Notes: a model not told the origin generated them from the letters alone. 64,000 nucleotides of DNA from Micromonospora globbae (GCF_003610785.1 NZ_RAQQ01000003.1:124001-188000); one strand, 5' to 3'. Shown: positions 51,174 to 61,392, numbered from the stretch's first letter. Numbers and translations are program-made.

Positions 51174-51926
51174 GTGGAGGAGACCCCCCGAGGCCCGTTC
51201 GCCGGGCCGCCGCTGACCCCCCGTACCGCCGTGATCTGGTCGGTGCTGCGTGCCGAGCTGGACCGGCGGGGTGACGCCGAACTCACCGTGCTCGACGTGG
51301 GCGGCGGCACCGGTGGCTTCGCCGTGCCGCTGGCCCGGGCCGGCCACCGGGTGACCGTGGTCGACGCCAGCCCGGACGCCCTCGCCGCGCTGACCCGCCG
51401 CGCCGCCGAGGCCGGCGTCGCCGACCGGGTGGTCGCCCTCCAGGGCGACGGCGACGCCCTCGCCGGCCTCGTCGAACCGGCCAGCGCCGACCTGGTGCTC
51501 TGCCACGCCGTGCTCGAGGTGGTCGACGACCCGACGCCGGTGGTGGCCGCGCTCGCCACCGCGCTGCGGCCGGGCGGCGCGGCGAGCGTGCTGGTGGCCG
51601 GCCGTGCCGCCGCCGTGCTCGCCCGCGCGATGACCGGCCACCTGGAGGTGGCGGCCACCCTGGCGGCGGACCCGGCCGGCAGCGCCGGCCCCCGCGACAC
51701 GCTGCGCCGGCGCTACGACGCCGACGGCGCCGCCGCGCTGCTGCGCGCCGCCGGGCTGGAGGTCGAGGAGATCCACGGCGTACGCGTCCTCGCCGACCTG
51801 CTGCCCGCCCCGGTCGCCGACGGCCAGCCGGGACTCCTCGTCGAGTTGGAGCGGACGCTGGCCGGCCGGCCGCCCTACCGGGACCTCGCCGCCCAGCTGC
51901 ACCTGTTCGCCCGCCGGCCGGCATGA
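51174..51926 (+). CDS. SAM-dependent methyltransferase (class I)
   Basis: 250 residues. SAM motif I is LTVLDVGGGTGGFAVPLARA, followed by VTVVDASPDALAALTRR (motif II), ADLVLCHAVLEVVDDPTPVV (motif IV) and LRPGGAASVLVAG. The closest type is ubiE/cobalamin-like small-molecule methyltransferases, and its conserved synteny with dinB and the next gene is known in actinobacteria. The substrate is unknown. The GTG is placed behind TAGGCT; a frame start at 51156 lies upstream of that box. The stop overlaps the next start by ATGA. Confidence 0.9.
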   Translation: MEETPRGPFAGPPLTPRTAVIWSVLRAELDRRGDAELTVLDVGGGTGGFAVPLARAGHRVTVVDASPDALAALTRRAAEAGVADRVVALQGDGDALAGLVEPASADLVLCHAVLEVVDDPTPVVAALATALRPGGAASVLVAGRAAAVLARAMTGHLEVAATLAADPAGSAGPRDTLRRRYDADGAAALLRAAGLEVEEIHGVRVLADLLPAPVADGQPGLLVELERTLAGRPPYRDLAAQLHLFARRPA

Positions 51927-53137
51927 CGGACGCCGCCACGCCGCGCCCCCGGGGTTCGGCCACTCCCGACGCCGGCATCCCGCCCGAGCGGGACCCGTTC
52001 GCCCTGGTCACGCCCCGGTACGGCGACGGCAGTCTCGCCGACGTGCTGCCCAGCGCGCTCGCCGTGCTCGGGGTGCCCGGGGCGACCGACCGCCTCGGGC
52101 TGAGCGGGCGGCTGGCCGGCGTACGCCGGATCGCCGTCCTGCTCGTCGACGGCCTCGGCTGGCACCAGATCCCCACGGCCGCCCCGTACGCGCCGACGCT
52201 CGCCGGGCTCGCCGCCACCGCGGGCCGCCCGCTGACCTCCGGCTTCCCCTCGACCACCCCGACGAGCCTCGTGACGCTCGGCACCGGTGCGGCGCCCGGC
52301 GCCCACGGTGTGCTCGGCTTCACGGTGCGGGTCCCCGGCACGGAGCGGGTGCTCACCCACATCGAGTGGGCCGCCGACCCGGATCCGATGCGCTGGCAGC
52401 CGGTGCCGACCCAGCTGGAGCGGGCCCGCGCGGCCGGGGTGGCCGTGACCGTGGTGAGCCGCCCCGAGTTCGGTGGCAGCGGCCTGACCGTGGCCGCCAA
52501 CCGGGGCGGGGACTACCGGGGCGCGGCCGGGGTCGACGCGCTCGCCACCACGATGCTGGCCGCGCTGACCGCCGGAACCGGCCCCACCCTGGTCTCCGGC
52601 TACCACCCCGACCTGGACCGACACGGCCACCTCACCGGGGTCGACTCGGCCCCGTGGCGGGTCGCGGCGACGGAGGTGGACGCGTTGCTCGCCCGGCTCG
52701 TCGACGGCCTGCCGCCGGACGGCGCGCTGCTCGTCACGGCCGACCACGGCCAGCTCGACGTGCCCGCGGCGCACCGGTTCGACCTCGACACCGATCCGCG
52801 GCTCCGAGCCGGGATCGAGGTCGTCGCCGGCGAGCCCCGGGTGCGCTACCTGCACGTCACGCCGGGGGCGGTCGACGACGTGGTGGCCGCCTGGTCGGCG
52901 GTGCTCGGCGACGCGGCCCGCGTCCGTACGCGGGAGGAGGCGGTCGCGTCCGGCTGGTTCGGCCCGGTCCCCGAGGAGCACCTGGCGCGCATCGGCGACG
53001 TGGTGGTGACCTGCAACGGCACGTACGCGGTGCTGGCCACCCGGTCGGAGAACCCGTTCGCGTCGCGGCTCGTGGCGTACCACGGATCGGACACGGCCGC
53101 CGAGATGACCATCCCGCTGCTCGTGGTGCGGGGCTGA
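51923..53137 (+). CDS. alkaline phosphatase superfamily phosphodiesterase-like protein
   Basis: 404 residues. The nucleotide pyrophosphatase/phosphodiesterase branch: metal site IAVLLVDGLGW, nucleophile loop GFPSTTPTSLVTLGTG (a Thr is the expected nucleophile), HPDLDRHGHLTG and LLVTADHGQLDVP metal ligands. No signal peptide is evident, so a cytoplasmic enzyme acting on a nucleotide or phosphodiester is likely. It is translationally coupled to the methyltransferase and followed by dinB after 35 bp. Confidence 0.9.
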   Translation: MTDAATPRPRGSATPDAGIPPERDPFALVTPRYGDGSLADVLPSALAVLGVPGATDRLGLSGRLAGVRRIAVLLVDGLGWHQIPTAAPYAPTLAGLAATAGRPLTSGFPSTTPTSLVTLGTGAAPGAHGVLGFTVRVPGTERVLTHIEWAADPDPMRWQPVPTQLERARAAGVAVTVVSRPEFGGSGLTVAANRGGDYRGAAGVDALATTMLAALTAGTGPTLVSGYHPDLDRHGHLTGVDSAPWRVAATEVDALLARLVDGLPPDGALLVTADHGQLDVPAAHRFDLDTDPRLRAGIEVVAGEPRVRYLHVTPGAVDDVVAAWSAVLGDAARVRTREEAVASGWFGPVPEEHLARIGDVVVTCNGTYAVLATRSENPFASRLVAYHGSDTAAEMTIPLLVVRG

Positions 53138-53160
53138 GGCGCCTCGTCGTACCCGGGCGT

Positions 53161-53166
53161 TAGCCT
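53161..53166 (+). promoter_or_regulatory. candidate leaderless -10 box (TAGCCT) of dinB
   Basis: TAGCCT, six bases (GCGCGC), then ATG at 53173. No Shine-Dalgarno and no LexA box is seen near it, so this copy of dinB may not be SOS-controlled. Confidence 0.5.
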
Positions 53167-53172
53167 GCGCGC

Positions 53173-54432
53173 ATGGGCCGCAGCCAGTCGTTGCCCCGGG
53201 GCGGTGATCCGCGCTTCGGGCCGGACGCCGACGACTCCGGCTGCCCCGTCCTGCACGTCGACATGGACGCCTTCTTCGCCTCGGTGGAGGTGCGGCGCCG
53301 GCCCGAGCTGCGCGGCCGTCCCGTCGTGGTGGGCGGCGTCGGCCCGCGCGGAGTGGTCAGCTCGGCCAGCTACGAGGCGCGCCGCTACGGCGTACGCAGC
53401 GCCATGCCGACGATGCGCGCGCGGGCGCTCTGCCCGCACGCGGTCTACCTCCCGCCCGACTTCACGGCCTACAGCGACGCCTCCCGGGCGGTGATGCAGA
53501 TCTTCCGGGACGTCACCCCGCTGGTCGAGCCGCTCTCCCTCGACGAGGCGTTCCTCGACGTGTCCGGCGCCCGCCGGCTCTTCGGGTCACCGGCCGCGAT
53601 CGCCCGCCGGATCCGGGCCCGGGTGGCGCGGGAGCAGGGCCTGACCTGCTCGGTGGGGGTGGCGCCCAGCAAGTTCGTGGCCAAGCTCGGCTCGACCCGG
53701 GCCAAGCCCGACGGGCTGCTGGTGGTGCCGGCGGCCCGGGTGCTCGACTTCCTCCACCCGCTGCCGGTCGACGCGCTGTGGGGGGTGGGGGAGCGCACCG
53801 CGCAGACGCTGCGCCGGCTCGGCCTGGCCACCATCGGCGACCTGGCCGAGGCGCCGTACGCGATGCTGCGCAAGGCGCTCGGCGAGGCCGCCGCCGCGCA
53901 CCTGCACGACCTGGCGTGGGGGCGCGACCCGCGGGCGGTGAGCCCGGAGCAGGTGGAGAAGTCGATCGGGGCGGAGGTCACCTTCGACGTCGACGTGACC
54001 GAGCCGGAGGAGATCCGCCGCGCCCTGCTCGGGCTGGCCGACAAGGTCGGCACCCGGCTGCGCCGGGCCGGCCAGGTGGGTCGGACGATCTCGCTGAAGG
54101 TGCGGCTGGCCGACTTCCGCACGGTCACCCGCTCACGCACCCTGCCGGTGCCCACCGACACGGCCCGGGAGATGTTCGACACGGTCTGGGCGCTCTACGC
54201 GGCGCTGGCGCCGGCCGAGCCGGTCCGGCTGGTCGGCGTCCGGGCCGAGGGGCTCGCCGCCGCGGGCGACACGCCGCGCCAGCTCGCCCTCGGTGCCCCG
54301 GAACGGGGCTGGCGGGAGGCGGAAGCCGCCGCGGACGCCGCTGCTGCCCGATTCGGGCGGTCCGTCATAGGTCCGGCCAGTCTGCTCGGCAACCGTGATC
54401 CGCACCGAATCGAAAATCCACCCCGGCCATAG
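53173..54432 (+). CDS. dinB: DNA polymerase IV (Y-family)
   Basis: 419 residues. Translesion polymerase. Catalytic motifs intact: VLHVDMDAFFASVEVRRRPE at the N-terminus and SLDEAFLDVSGARRLFG, with AGVAPSK-like CSVGVAPSKFVAKLGS and the thumb motif LWGVGERTAQTLRRLGL. The little finger ends about residue 360, and a short tail (RFGRSVIGPASLL) could contact the beta clamp. Contrast the nearby imuB, where these acidic residues are gone. Start at an ATG directly behind TAGCCT. Confidence 0.95.
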   Translation: MGRSQSLPRGGDPRFGPDADDSGCPVLHVDMDAFFASVEVRRRPELRGRPVVVGGVGPRGVVSSASYEARRYGVRSAMPTMRARALCPHAVYLPPDFTAYSDASRAVMQIFRDVTPLVEPLSLDEAFLDVSGARRLFGSPAAIARRIRARVAREQGLTCSVGVAPSKFVAKLGSTRAKPDGLLVVPAARVLDFLHPLPVDALWGVGERTAQTLRRLGLATIGDLAEAPYAMLRKALGEAAAAHLHDLAWGRDPRAVSPEQVEKSIGAEVTFDVDVTEPEEIRRALLGLADKVGTRLRRAGQVGRTISLKVRLADFRTVTRSRTLPVPTDTAREMFDTVWALYAALAPAEPVRLVGVRAEGLAAAGDTPRQLALGAPERGWREAEAAADAAAARFGRSVIGPASLLGNRDPHRIENPPRP

Positions 54433-54465
54433 GTCGTCCCGCTTTCCGACGCGCGACCCCCCTCG

Positions 54466-54471
54466 TAGACT
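54466..54471 (+). promoter_or_regulatory. candidate -10 box (TAGACT) of the DUF3040 gene
   Basis: TAGACT about 77 nt before the GTG; the leader between has the ribosome binding site GGGGAGGAG. Confidence 0.45.
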
Positions 54472-54547
54472 AGCGGGTAAGCAGCCGGTTGGCTGCCACG
54501 GTCTGTCGGCCCGAACGGGCCGACCAACGTGACCGGGGAGGAGTGCC

Positions 54548-54943
54548 GTGCCGCTCTCGGAGCACGAGCAGCGGCTGTTCGAGCAGATCGAGCGGTCGCT
54601 TGCCGAGGACCCCAAATTCGCCTCGGCCGTGCGCGCCAGCGATCCGCGTTTCCACGCGCGGCGTCGTCTGCTCGTCGCTGCCGGCGTCATCATCGCTGGC
54701 CTGGCCCTGCTGGTCTATGGCGCGGTGATCAAGACCCCACCGCTGGCGGTGGCGGGTTTCGTCGTCATGCTGGCGTCGGCCGCCTACGCGGTCCAGTCGC
54801 ACCGCCGGGCCCAGTCACCCGACCTCCACGTGGTCGGCGGCACGACGAGCCGCCGCCGCGGTCGTGGTCGCTCCGGTCGACGGCTGTCGTTCATCGACCG
54901 CATGGAGGACCGGTGGCGCCAGCGCCCGGAGGGGCACCGCTGA
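54548..54943 (+). CDS. DUF3040 membrane protein
   Basis: 131 residues. N-terminal helix MPLSEHEQRLFEQIERSLAEDPKFA typical of DUF3040, then two hydrophobic helices (LLVAAGVIIAGLALLVYGAV and LAVAGFVVMLASAAYAVQ) and a basic C-terminal tail. Found next to the mra/dcw cell-division cluster in mycobacteria (Rv2169c); that cluster is not in this window. GGGGAGGAG sits before the GTG. Confidence 0.9.
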   Translation: MPLSEHEQRLFEQIERSLAEDPKFASAVRASDPRFHARRRLLVAAGVIIAGLALLVYGAVIKTPPLAVAGFVVMLASAAYAVQSHRRAQSPDLHVVGGTTSRRRGRGRSGRRLSFIDRMEDRWRQRPEGHR

Positions 54944-54969
54944 CGCCGGCCCGCCGCTGAGCCGCCGCC

Positions 54970-54987
54970 CCGCCCGTCCCCGGGCGG
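54970..54987. terminator. hairpin between DUF3040 and tgpA-type genes
   Basis: CCGCCCG (54970-54976) pairs with CGGGCGG (54981-54987) around TCCC, 27 bases after the DUF3040 stop and facing the converging transglutaminase gene. Confidence 0.6.
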
Positions 54988-55130
54988 ACACCGACCCGTC
55001 CCGCCGACGCGGGCCGGGCCACCGCCGTTCGCGGCGGGCCGTGGCTGTTCCCACGTTCGTCGTCAGCCGGCGCCGAGTCACCGGGGCGACCTTTCTCGGG
55101 CCACCCCGGTGACACACGCGCGCCGTGGCG

Positions 55131-57611
55131 TCAGCGCGCCGTTCGGCCGGCGATCACGCGGCGGGGGTTCCACCGCAGCAGCCGGTGGCGGGCCTGCCCG
55201 ACGACCGCCACGAGACGGGCCGAGGTGTCCGCCATGGCGATCCGCCACCGCAGCAGCACCGACGGCGGCAGCACGGCGGCGAGCAGGCGGGTCCGCCGGT
55301 CGGCGTCCGCGGCCAGCGCGCCGCGGACCGCCCGCAGCGCCGGGGCGAGCGGCTCGCCCGTGAGCGGGTCCCGTGCGTACCGGGCCCGTTCCTCGGCCCG
55401 GCCGAGCAGCCGCATCGCGGTGACCGCCTCGGCGTGGCTGCTCAGCGCGTCCTGCACGAGGCGGTCGGCCGTCGCCCGCGGGGTCTCCGTCCGGTCGATC
55501 CGCACCCGGTAGTCCACGAGCGTGTCGAGCAGCTCGTCCCAGGCGGCGTGCGCGTCCGCCCGGGCGCGGTCGGCGTCCCCGCCCACCACGACCATCCGGG
55601 TGCCGCCCGCCGGGCCGACGCCGACGTCCTCGACGGTGGCCGCGGCGGAGGCGGGTGCCCGGCCGCCCCGGCGGCGGCGCAACGCGACGCGGCGCAGCGC
55701 CGGCACGGCGAGCAGCAGCAGGAGGGCCAGCGCGCCGGCGGCCCACCAGGGCCAGACCGGAGCCTGCTCGGTGGGGGTGTCCGAGCCGATGGAGAGACCG
55801 GTGTCGGTGTCCTCGTCGGCCTTGTCCGAGCCCACCGCGCCGGGGGACGCGTCCGGGTCGACCGGCGGGTCCACCCCGCCGGGGCTCTCGGTGATCGGGT
55901 CCGGCGCGTCCGTGTCCGGCGCCCAGGCCGAACGGGTGGAGCCGGCCACGCCGTACGCCGGGGTGGCGTCGAAGGGCACCCAGCCGATCTCGTCGAAGTA
56001 GACCTCCGTCCAGGCGTGCAGGTTGCGGTTGGTGAGCGTGTACGTGTCGCCGTTTCGGTTGCTGCCGTTGGTGAAGCCGAACGCCACCCGGGCCGGGATG
56101 TTGGCCGCCCGGACCAGCCACGCCATGGCGGCCGCGTACTGCTGGCAGAAGCCGACCTTGTTGGTGAGGAAGTCGACGATGTCCTGCCCGCTGGTGCCGG
56201 TCTCGGTGCTCAGCCGGTAGCTGAACCCGTTGTCCGCCGAGAAGTAGTCGTAGATGGCGCGGACCTTGTCGTACTCGGTGGTCTTGCCGCGGATGAGCCG
56301 CGTCACCAGCTCGGTCACCTCGGGCACCGGCGGGGTCGCGGTCTGCTGGCGACGCTTCAGCGGGTGGTCGGCCGGCAGTTTCCGGGAGTTCCGCAGCGCC
56401 GCCGGCGTGTACGTCGAGCGGACGTACTCGAACGAGTACCGCTTGCCGCGCGAGTTCTCGCGGTTGGAGAAGACGATCTGCCGGTCGTTGTCGTAGTACC
56501 AGTTCGCGTTCAGGTCCTCGACGTTCGCCGGCTCGCTGTAGAACGGCAGCAGCGGCATCGCGAGGTCCCGGCTGGTCTCGACGGTGGCCTGGTACCGGCG
56601 TTGCTCGATGCCGGGGCCCACCCGCTCCGCGGGGTCGGGCAGGTCACGGACCGGCTTCCCGCTCGGGTTGGTCACCCGGAAGCCGTCGGACCGCAGCTCG
56701 TCGGCCACGCCGAAGCGCAGGTAGAACGGGCTGGGCTCGTTCGTGGTGACCTTGACGAGGTCGACCACCTCGGACTCGTTGAGCCGGCCGCTGAGCGCGG
56801 CGAACAGGTCGATCCGCCCGGGGTTGCCGCCCTGGCCGGCCCGTCCGTTGCCGTTGCCGCCGCCCCCGCCGCCACCCAGGTTGTCGAGGAGGCTGCCGTT
56901 CATACCCGGGACGGGCACGAGCGGCAGCAGCACGGCCACGGCCACGCCGAGGACCGCCAGCCGCCGGCCGGCGGCGGCCAGCGGAGACGCCTCCCACACG
57001 TCGACGTCGCGCCCGTCGCCGGTGAACCGGCGGCCGAACCGGCGGACCCGGTCGACGTTGTCGGCGACCAGCAGCCACAGGTAGCCGGCCGCACCGATCA
57101 CGAACGGCACGGGCGGGACGCTGTCGACGTAGACGGCGACCGGGACCGAGTAGATGGCGAGCATCGGCAGGCCGGCGAGCGCCGGCCGGCGCAGGCCCAC
57201 GGCGAGCAGGTCGACGACCACGGCCACCGACCCGACACCGAGCGTCGTGATGAACAGCAGCGGGTCGGTGTCGGGCACCTCCACGCCGTACGAGCGCATG
57301 TCCTGCACCGAGCCGCCCAGCAGCTCGCCGAAGTGCGCGAACGTGGTCGGCGTCGGGACGATGGCGAGCAGCTCGCTGCCGGAGGGGAAGAGCCAGGTCA
57401 GCGCGAGCGCCAGCCCGGCCAGCATGCCGAGCACCTGCGCCCAGAGCGGTGCCCGCAGCGCGCGGGCCAGCGCGGCCGCCCCGGCCACCACGGCGACCGC
57501 GATGGCCGCGTCGATGAGCCAGGTCCAGCGTTCGAAGATGGCCGACAGCGGCGCCGCCGCGAGCAGGGTCGCCCCGGCGGCCACCAGGCCGAGGTGCCGA
57601 CGGCCGGTCAT
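55131..57611 (-). CDS. TgpA-type transglutaminase-like membrane protein
   Basis: 826 residues. About six N-terminal helices (DUF3488 region), a periplasm-facing loop with a GGGGGGGNG stretch, the transglutaminase core (NKVGFCQQYAAAMAWLVRA with the catalytic Cys; RNLHAWTEVYFDEIGWVPFD with His), a further helix (WPWWAAGALALLLLLAVPAL) and a DUF4129 C-terminus. The core is probably extracytoplasmic. Substrates are unknown in bacteria. Third gene of the moxR-DUF58-TgpA set, a very common actinobacterial arrangement. GGGAGGGATG precedes the ATG. Confidence 0.93.
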   Translation of the reverse strand: MTGRRHLGLVAAGATLLAAAPLSAIFERWTWLIDAAIAVAVVAGAAALARALRAPLWAQVLGMLAGLALALTWLFPSGSELLAIVPTPTTFAHFGELLGGSVQDMRSYGVEVPDTDPLLFITTLGVGSVAVVVDLLAVGLRRPALAGLPMLAIYSVPVAVYVDSVPPVPFVIGAAGYLWLLVADNVDRVRRFGRRFTGDGRDVDVWEASPLAAAGRRLAVLGVAVAVLLPLVPVPGMNGSLLDNLGGGGGGGNGNGRAGQGGNPGRIDLFAALSGRLNESEVVDLVKVTTNEPSPFYLRFGVADELRSDGFRVTNPSGKPVRDLPDPAERVGPGIEQRRYQATVETSRDLAMPLLPFYSEPANVEDLNANWYYDNDRQIVFSNRENSRGKRYSFEYVRSTYTPAALRNSRKLPADHPLKRRQQTATPPVPEVTELVTRLIRGKTTEYDKVRAIYDYFSADNGFSYRLSTETGTSGQDIVDFLTNKVGFCQQYAAAMAWLVRAANIPARVAFGFTNGSNRNGDTYTLTNRNLHAWTEVYFDEIGWVPFDATPAYGVAGSTRSAWAPDTDAPDPITESPGGVDPPVDPDASPGAVGSDKADEDTDTGLSIGSDTPTEQAPVWPWWAAGALALLLLLAVPALRRVALRRRRGGRAPASAAATVEDVGVGPAGGTRMVVVGGDADRARADAHAAWDELLDTLVDYRVRIDRTETPRATADRLVQDALSSHAEAVTAMRLLGRAEERARYARDPLTGEPLAPALRAVRGALAADADRRTRLLAAVLPPSVLLRWRIAMADTSARLVAVVGQARHRLLRWNPRRVIAGRTAR

Positions 57612-57681
57612 GACGCCATCCCTCCCCTCATGCCGTTGCTCCGCGATGCCTGCGGCCCTCCGCGCCGGCCCGCCCGCCGGC

Positions 57682-58980
57682 TCACCGCATGCCTCCGGCC
57701 ACCGTCTCGGCCAGCGCGGCGCGCAGCGCGAACCCCTGCGAGCCCCGGGCCGCCTGCGGCCACAGCCCCGGCAACTGGCTGCCGTGGTCGACGCCGATGA
57801 CGCGCCACCCGCTCTGGAGCAGCGCCAGCGCGGCGGCCGCGTGCGTGCGCTCCGCCTCGGCCCGCGCCTTCTCCGGCAGGCTCAGCCAGGTGGAGCTGTT
57901 GATCACGAAACCGACGCAGGTCGCGCCGTTGGCGCGCAGCCCGGCGAGCAGTTCCGCCTCGGCGGTGCTGAGCGAGCCGAACAGGCCGATGATGAGCCCG
58001 CCGTCGGACCGTTGCCGGACCCGCTGCACGAGCCCGCCCACCTCGACGCGCTGGTCCAGGCGCACCTCGGCGAGCTGGTCGAGCAGCAGCCCGTCGCCGG
58101 CCGCCTCGGAGGCGTCCACGTCCGCGCCGGAGCCGGTGACGAGACGCAGCTTGTAGCCGGACTGGCGCAGGTGCACGGCGATGCTCGCGGCGGCGGAGAC
58201 CGCCCACTCGAAGCTGGCCGTCGGGCCCTCGCCGCGGTGGCCGTACGCCCGGGTGTCCAGCACCACGGTCGCCCGGCTCTCCCAGGGCTGCTCCTCCCGG
58301 CGCACCATCAGCTCGCCCGTGCGGGCGGTCGACTTCCAGTGCACCCGGCGCAGGTCGTCGCCCATCCGGTACTCCCGCGTGGCCGCGTCGTCCTCACCGT
58401 GCACGGCCACCGAACGGGCCCGGCTGTCGCCGCTGCCGGCGTACTCGCCCGGCAACCGGACCGGCGGCAGGGGAGTGACCTGCGGGATCACCGTGAGGTG
58501 GTCGACGCTCGGGAAGGCGCGGCTGAGTTCGCACAGGCCGAACGGGTCGGTCAGCCGCACCACGAGGGGGCCCACCTCGTAGCGGCCCCGCACGTCGGCC
58601 CGCACCGTGTACGCCACCGAGCTGGCCTGGTGCGCCCCCAACCGTTCCAGCACCACGCGCGGCCGGCTGCCCAGCGCGTACGGCAGGCGGTCCTCCAGCA
58701 GCAGCGTCCCGGTGGGCAGGCGGGACAGGTTCTGCAGCCGCAGCACCACCCGCGAGCTGGCCCCGACGGGCGCCCGGTGCGGATCCAGCGAGCGGTTGCA
58801 GGCCAGCTTGTACCGGCTGCGGCCCACGTAGGCGGCGGCGAGCAGCGGCAGCACGGCCAGCAGCACGGCCACCCGGAGCAGGTCCTTCTCGCCGAGGATC
58901 CCGGCCGAGATCGCCGCGGCCACGGCGGCCGCCAGGAACGAGCGGCCCCGGGTGGTCAGCCCGCGGAGCCCTTCGCGCAC
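57682..58980 (-). CDS. DUF58 domain protein
   Basis: 432 residues. Two N-terminal helices (SFLAAAVAAAISAGILG, LLRVAVLLAVLPLLAAAYVG), a beta-rich middle and the DUF58/VWA-like part (RVHWKSTARTGELMVRREEQ, ATVVLDTRAYGH). DUF58 proteins work with MoxR ATPases as metal-ion or complex assembly factors. The GTG lies one base after the moxR stop (TGAGGTG), so translation is coupled. I chose this start because the upstream frame lies inside moxR. Confidence 0.92.
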   Translation of the reverse strand: MREGLRGLTTRGRSFLAAAVAAAISAGILGEKDLLRVAVLLAVLPLLAAAYVGRSRYKLACNRSLDPHRAPVGASSRVVLRLQNLSRLPTGTLLLEDRLPYALGSRPRVVLERLGAHQASSVAYTVRADVRGRYEVGPLVVRLTDPFGLCELSRAFPSVDHLTVIPQVTPLPPVRLPGEYAGSGDSRARSVAVHGEDDAATREYRMGDDLRRVHWKSTARTGELMVRREEQPWESRATVVLDTRAYGHRGEGPTASFEWAVSAAASIAVHLRQSGYKLRLVTGSGADVDASEAAGDGLLLDQLAEVRLDQRVEVGGLVQRVRQRSDGGLIIGLFGSLSTAEAELLAGLRANGATCVGFVINSSTWLSLPEKARAEAERTHAAAALALLQSGWRVIGVDHGSQLPGLWPQAARGSQGFALRAALAETVAGGMR

Positions 58981-58981
58981 C

Positions 58982-60037
<1,056 letters not shown>

Positions 60038-60145
60038 GGGCCTCCTCCTCGTCGCCGGAACGGCAGCTCTGTGAAGAGCAGCTGGACCCGCCGTTGGGTT
60101 CGCGACGCCGAGCCTCGTCTGCCGCACACATCTCACTGGCCTCTC

Positions 60146-60151
60146 AGGCTA
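60146..60151 (-). promoter_or_regulatory. candidate -10 box (TAGCCT) of the moxR operon
   Basis: Minus-strand TAGCCT in the 254-bp region between moxR and the divergent hydrolase gene, about 110 nt before the chosen moxR start. The rest of this region shows no gene. Confidence 0.4.
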
Positions 60152-60291
60152 ACCATGTTTCTCGCCGTCGCCGACCCCCGCAGCCGGTCGGCGGCTTACG
60201 CCCGGAATATTCGCCGGACCGGGGGACGACTGGGCCTGCCGGAACGGGGTAGTTCCCCCGGTCGGACCCACGACGGCGGCGGGCGGGGGCG

Positions 60292-61107
60292 GTGCGGGTG
60301 GTACTGGAGACGTACGGCGACACCGGCGACGGCGGGGTCCGGCTCGGCGGCGGGGCGGCGCGGTGGCACCTGTACGACGACCACGTGCACCTCACGCCGC
60401 ACCACACCGGCGGCCGGCTGGCCCGCTTCGAGGCCGAGCTGCTGCCGTTCGTCGAGGACCTGGACGCCTGCGCCCTGGCGGTCATCGACATGCAGAACGA
60501 CTTCTGCTCCCCCGGCGGCTGGACGGACCGCTCCGGCCTGGACCACACCGCCTGCCGGGCGGCCGTCCCGGGGGCCGTACGGGCGGTCGAGGCGGCCCGC
60601 CGGCACGGCATGCGGGTCATCTGGATCTACTGGCACAACCGGCCCGACCTGCGCAACCTCGGCGCGCCCACGCTCTGGTCCTTCAAGCACCGAACGGACC
60701 AGGCGGGCATCGGCGAGGAGCTGGACCGGGGCCGGGTGCTCACCGAGGGGTCGTGGGGCGCCAGCCTCGTCGACGAGCTGGCGGAGCTGGTCGACGCGGA
60801 CGACATCCGGGTGCCGAAGTTCCGCATGAACGGCTTCCACGGCACCCAGCTCGACCAGGTGCTGCGTACGCAGGGGGTCCGCACGCTCTTCCTGGCCGGG
60901 GTGAACGTCGACCAGTGCGTCAGCACGACCATGGAGGACGCCTACTTCCGCGACTACGGTGCCGTCCTGCTCGCCGACGCCACGGCCACCTCCAGCCCCG
61001 CCTACTGCAAGGAAGCGGTGATCTTCAACGCCAAGCAGTGCTGGGGGTTCGTCACCACCACCGAGCGGTTCGCCGCGCCCGACCCGTACCCGGCGGGGGC
61101 GGGCTGA
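60292..61107 (+). CDS. isochorismatase-like cysteine hydrolase
   Basis: 271 residues. The catalytic triad of the family is visible: Asp in LAVIDMQNDFCSPGG, Lys in VPKFRMNGFHGT and Cys in FLAGVNVDQCVSTTMEDAY. Relatives hydrolyse amides, nicotinamide or ureido compounds such as ureidoacrylate; the substrate here is not evident. About 55 residues precede the family core. A second in-frame GTG at 60298 is an equally possible start, as no clear Shine-Dalgarno is seen. It diverges from the moxR operon. Confidence 0.88.
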   Translation: MRVVLETYGDTGDGGVRLGGGAARWHLYDDHVHLTPHHTGGRLARFEAELLPFVEDLDACALAVIDMQNDFCSPGGWTDRSGLDHTACRAAVPGAVRAVEAARRHGMRVIWIYWHNRPDLRNLGAPTLWSFKHRTDQAGIGEELDRGRVLTEGSWGASLVDELAELVDADDIRVPKFRMNGFHGTQLDQVLRTQGVRTLFLAGVNVDQCVSTTMEDAYFRDYGAVLLADATATSSPAYCKEAVIFNAKQCWGFVTTTERFAAPDPYPAGAG

Positions 61108-61165
61108 GCGGCGCGGACCGTCCCGAGCAGTGGTAGCGGTCCACCGGCCGGTCGGGGACTGGGGG

Positions 61166-61171
61166 TACACT
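61166..61171 (+). promoter_or_regulatory. -10 box (TACACT) for the leuS leader transcript
   Basis: TACACT is followed by six bases and the ATG of a leucine-rich leader peptide, so the transcript would start at that ATG. No clear -35. Confidence 0.6.
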
Positions 61172-61177
61172 GCGGTC

Positions 61178-61216
61178 ATGGCCGGAGTCTTCCTGCTTCT
61201 TACCGGGCCGTGCTGA
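61178..61216 (+). CDS. leuS leader peptide MAGVFLLLTGPC
   Basis: A 12-codon ORF immediately behind a -10 box. It has three consecutive Leu codons (CTG CTT CTT, 61193-61201), two of them the rare CTT, and ends at the base of a hairpin that precedes a terminator. This is the layout of a transcription attenuator sensing charged tRNA-Leu, upstream of the leucyl-tRNA synthetase gene. Translation is inferred from this arrangement. Confidence 0.7.
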   Translation: MAGVFLLLTGPC

Positions 61217-61269
61217 TGCGCTGACACGCGCGACAGCACGGCGGCCCCTCCTGCGCGAGGGGCTTTTTT
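61207..61269 (+). promoter_or_regulatory. transcription attenuator (hairpin and T-run terminator) before leuS
   Basis: GCCGTGCTG (61207-61215, overlapping the leader stop) pairs perfectly with CAGCACGGC (61234-61242). Right behind it GCCCCTC (61244-61250) pairs with GAGGGGC (61257-61263) and is followed by six T (61264-61269), a full intrinsic terminator. An alternative pairing GGGCCG (61205-61210) with CGGCCC (61242-61247) would invade the terminator's left arm. A further hairpin lies at 61272-61299. Confidence 0.75.
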
Positions 61270-61392
61270 GTGCCCGTCGCCCGTCGGCCGGCGACGGGCG
61301 CGAGCACCGGTGAGCCCGAGCCGGAGAGCACGGCGAGCCGGGTGAGCACAGACCCCACGAGACGACCGCGCCGAGCGACGCGAGGAGACGCG

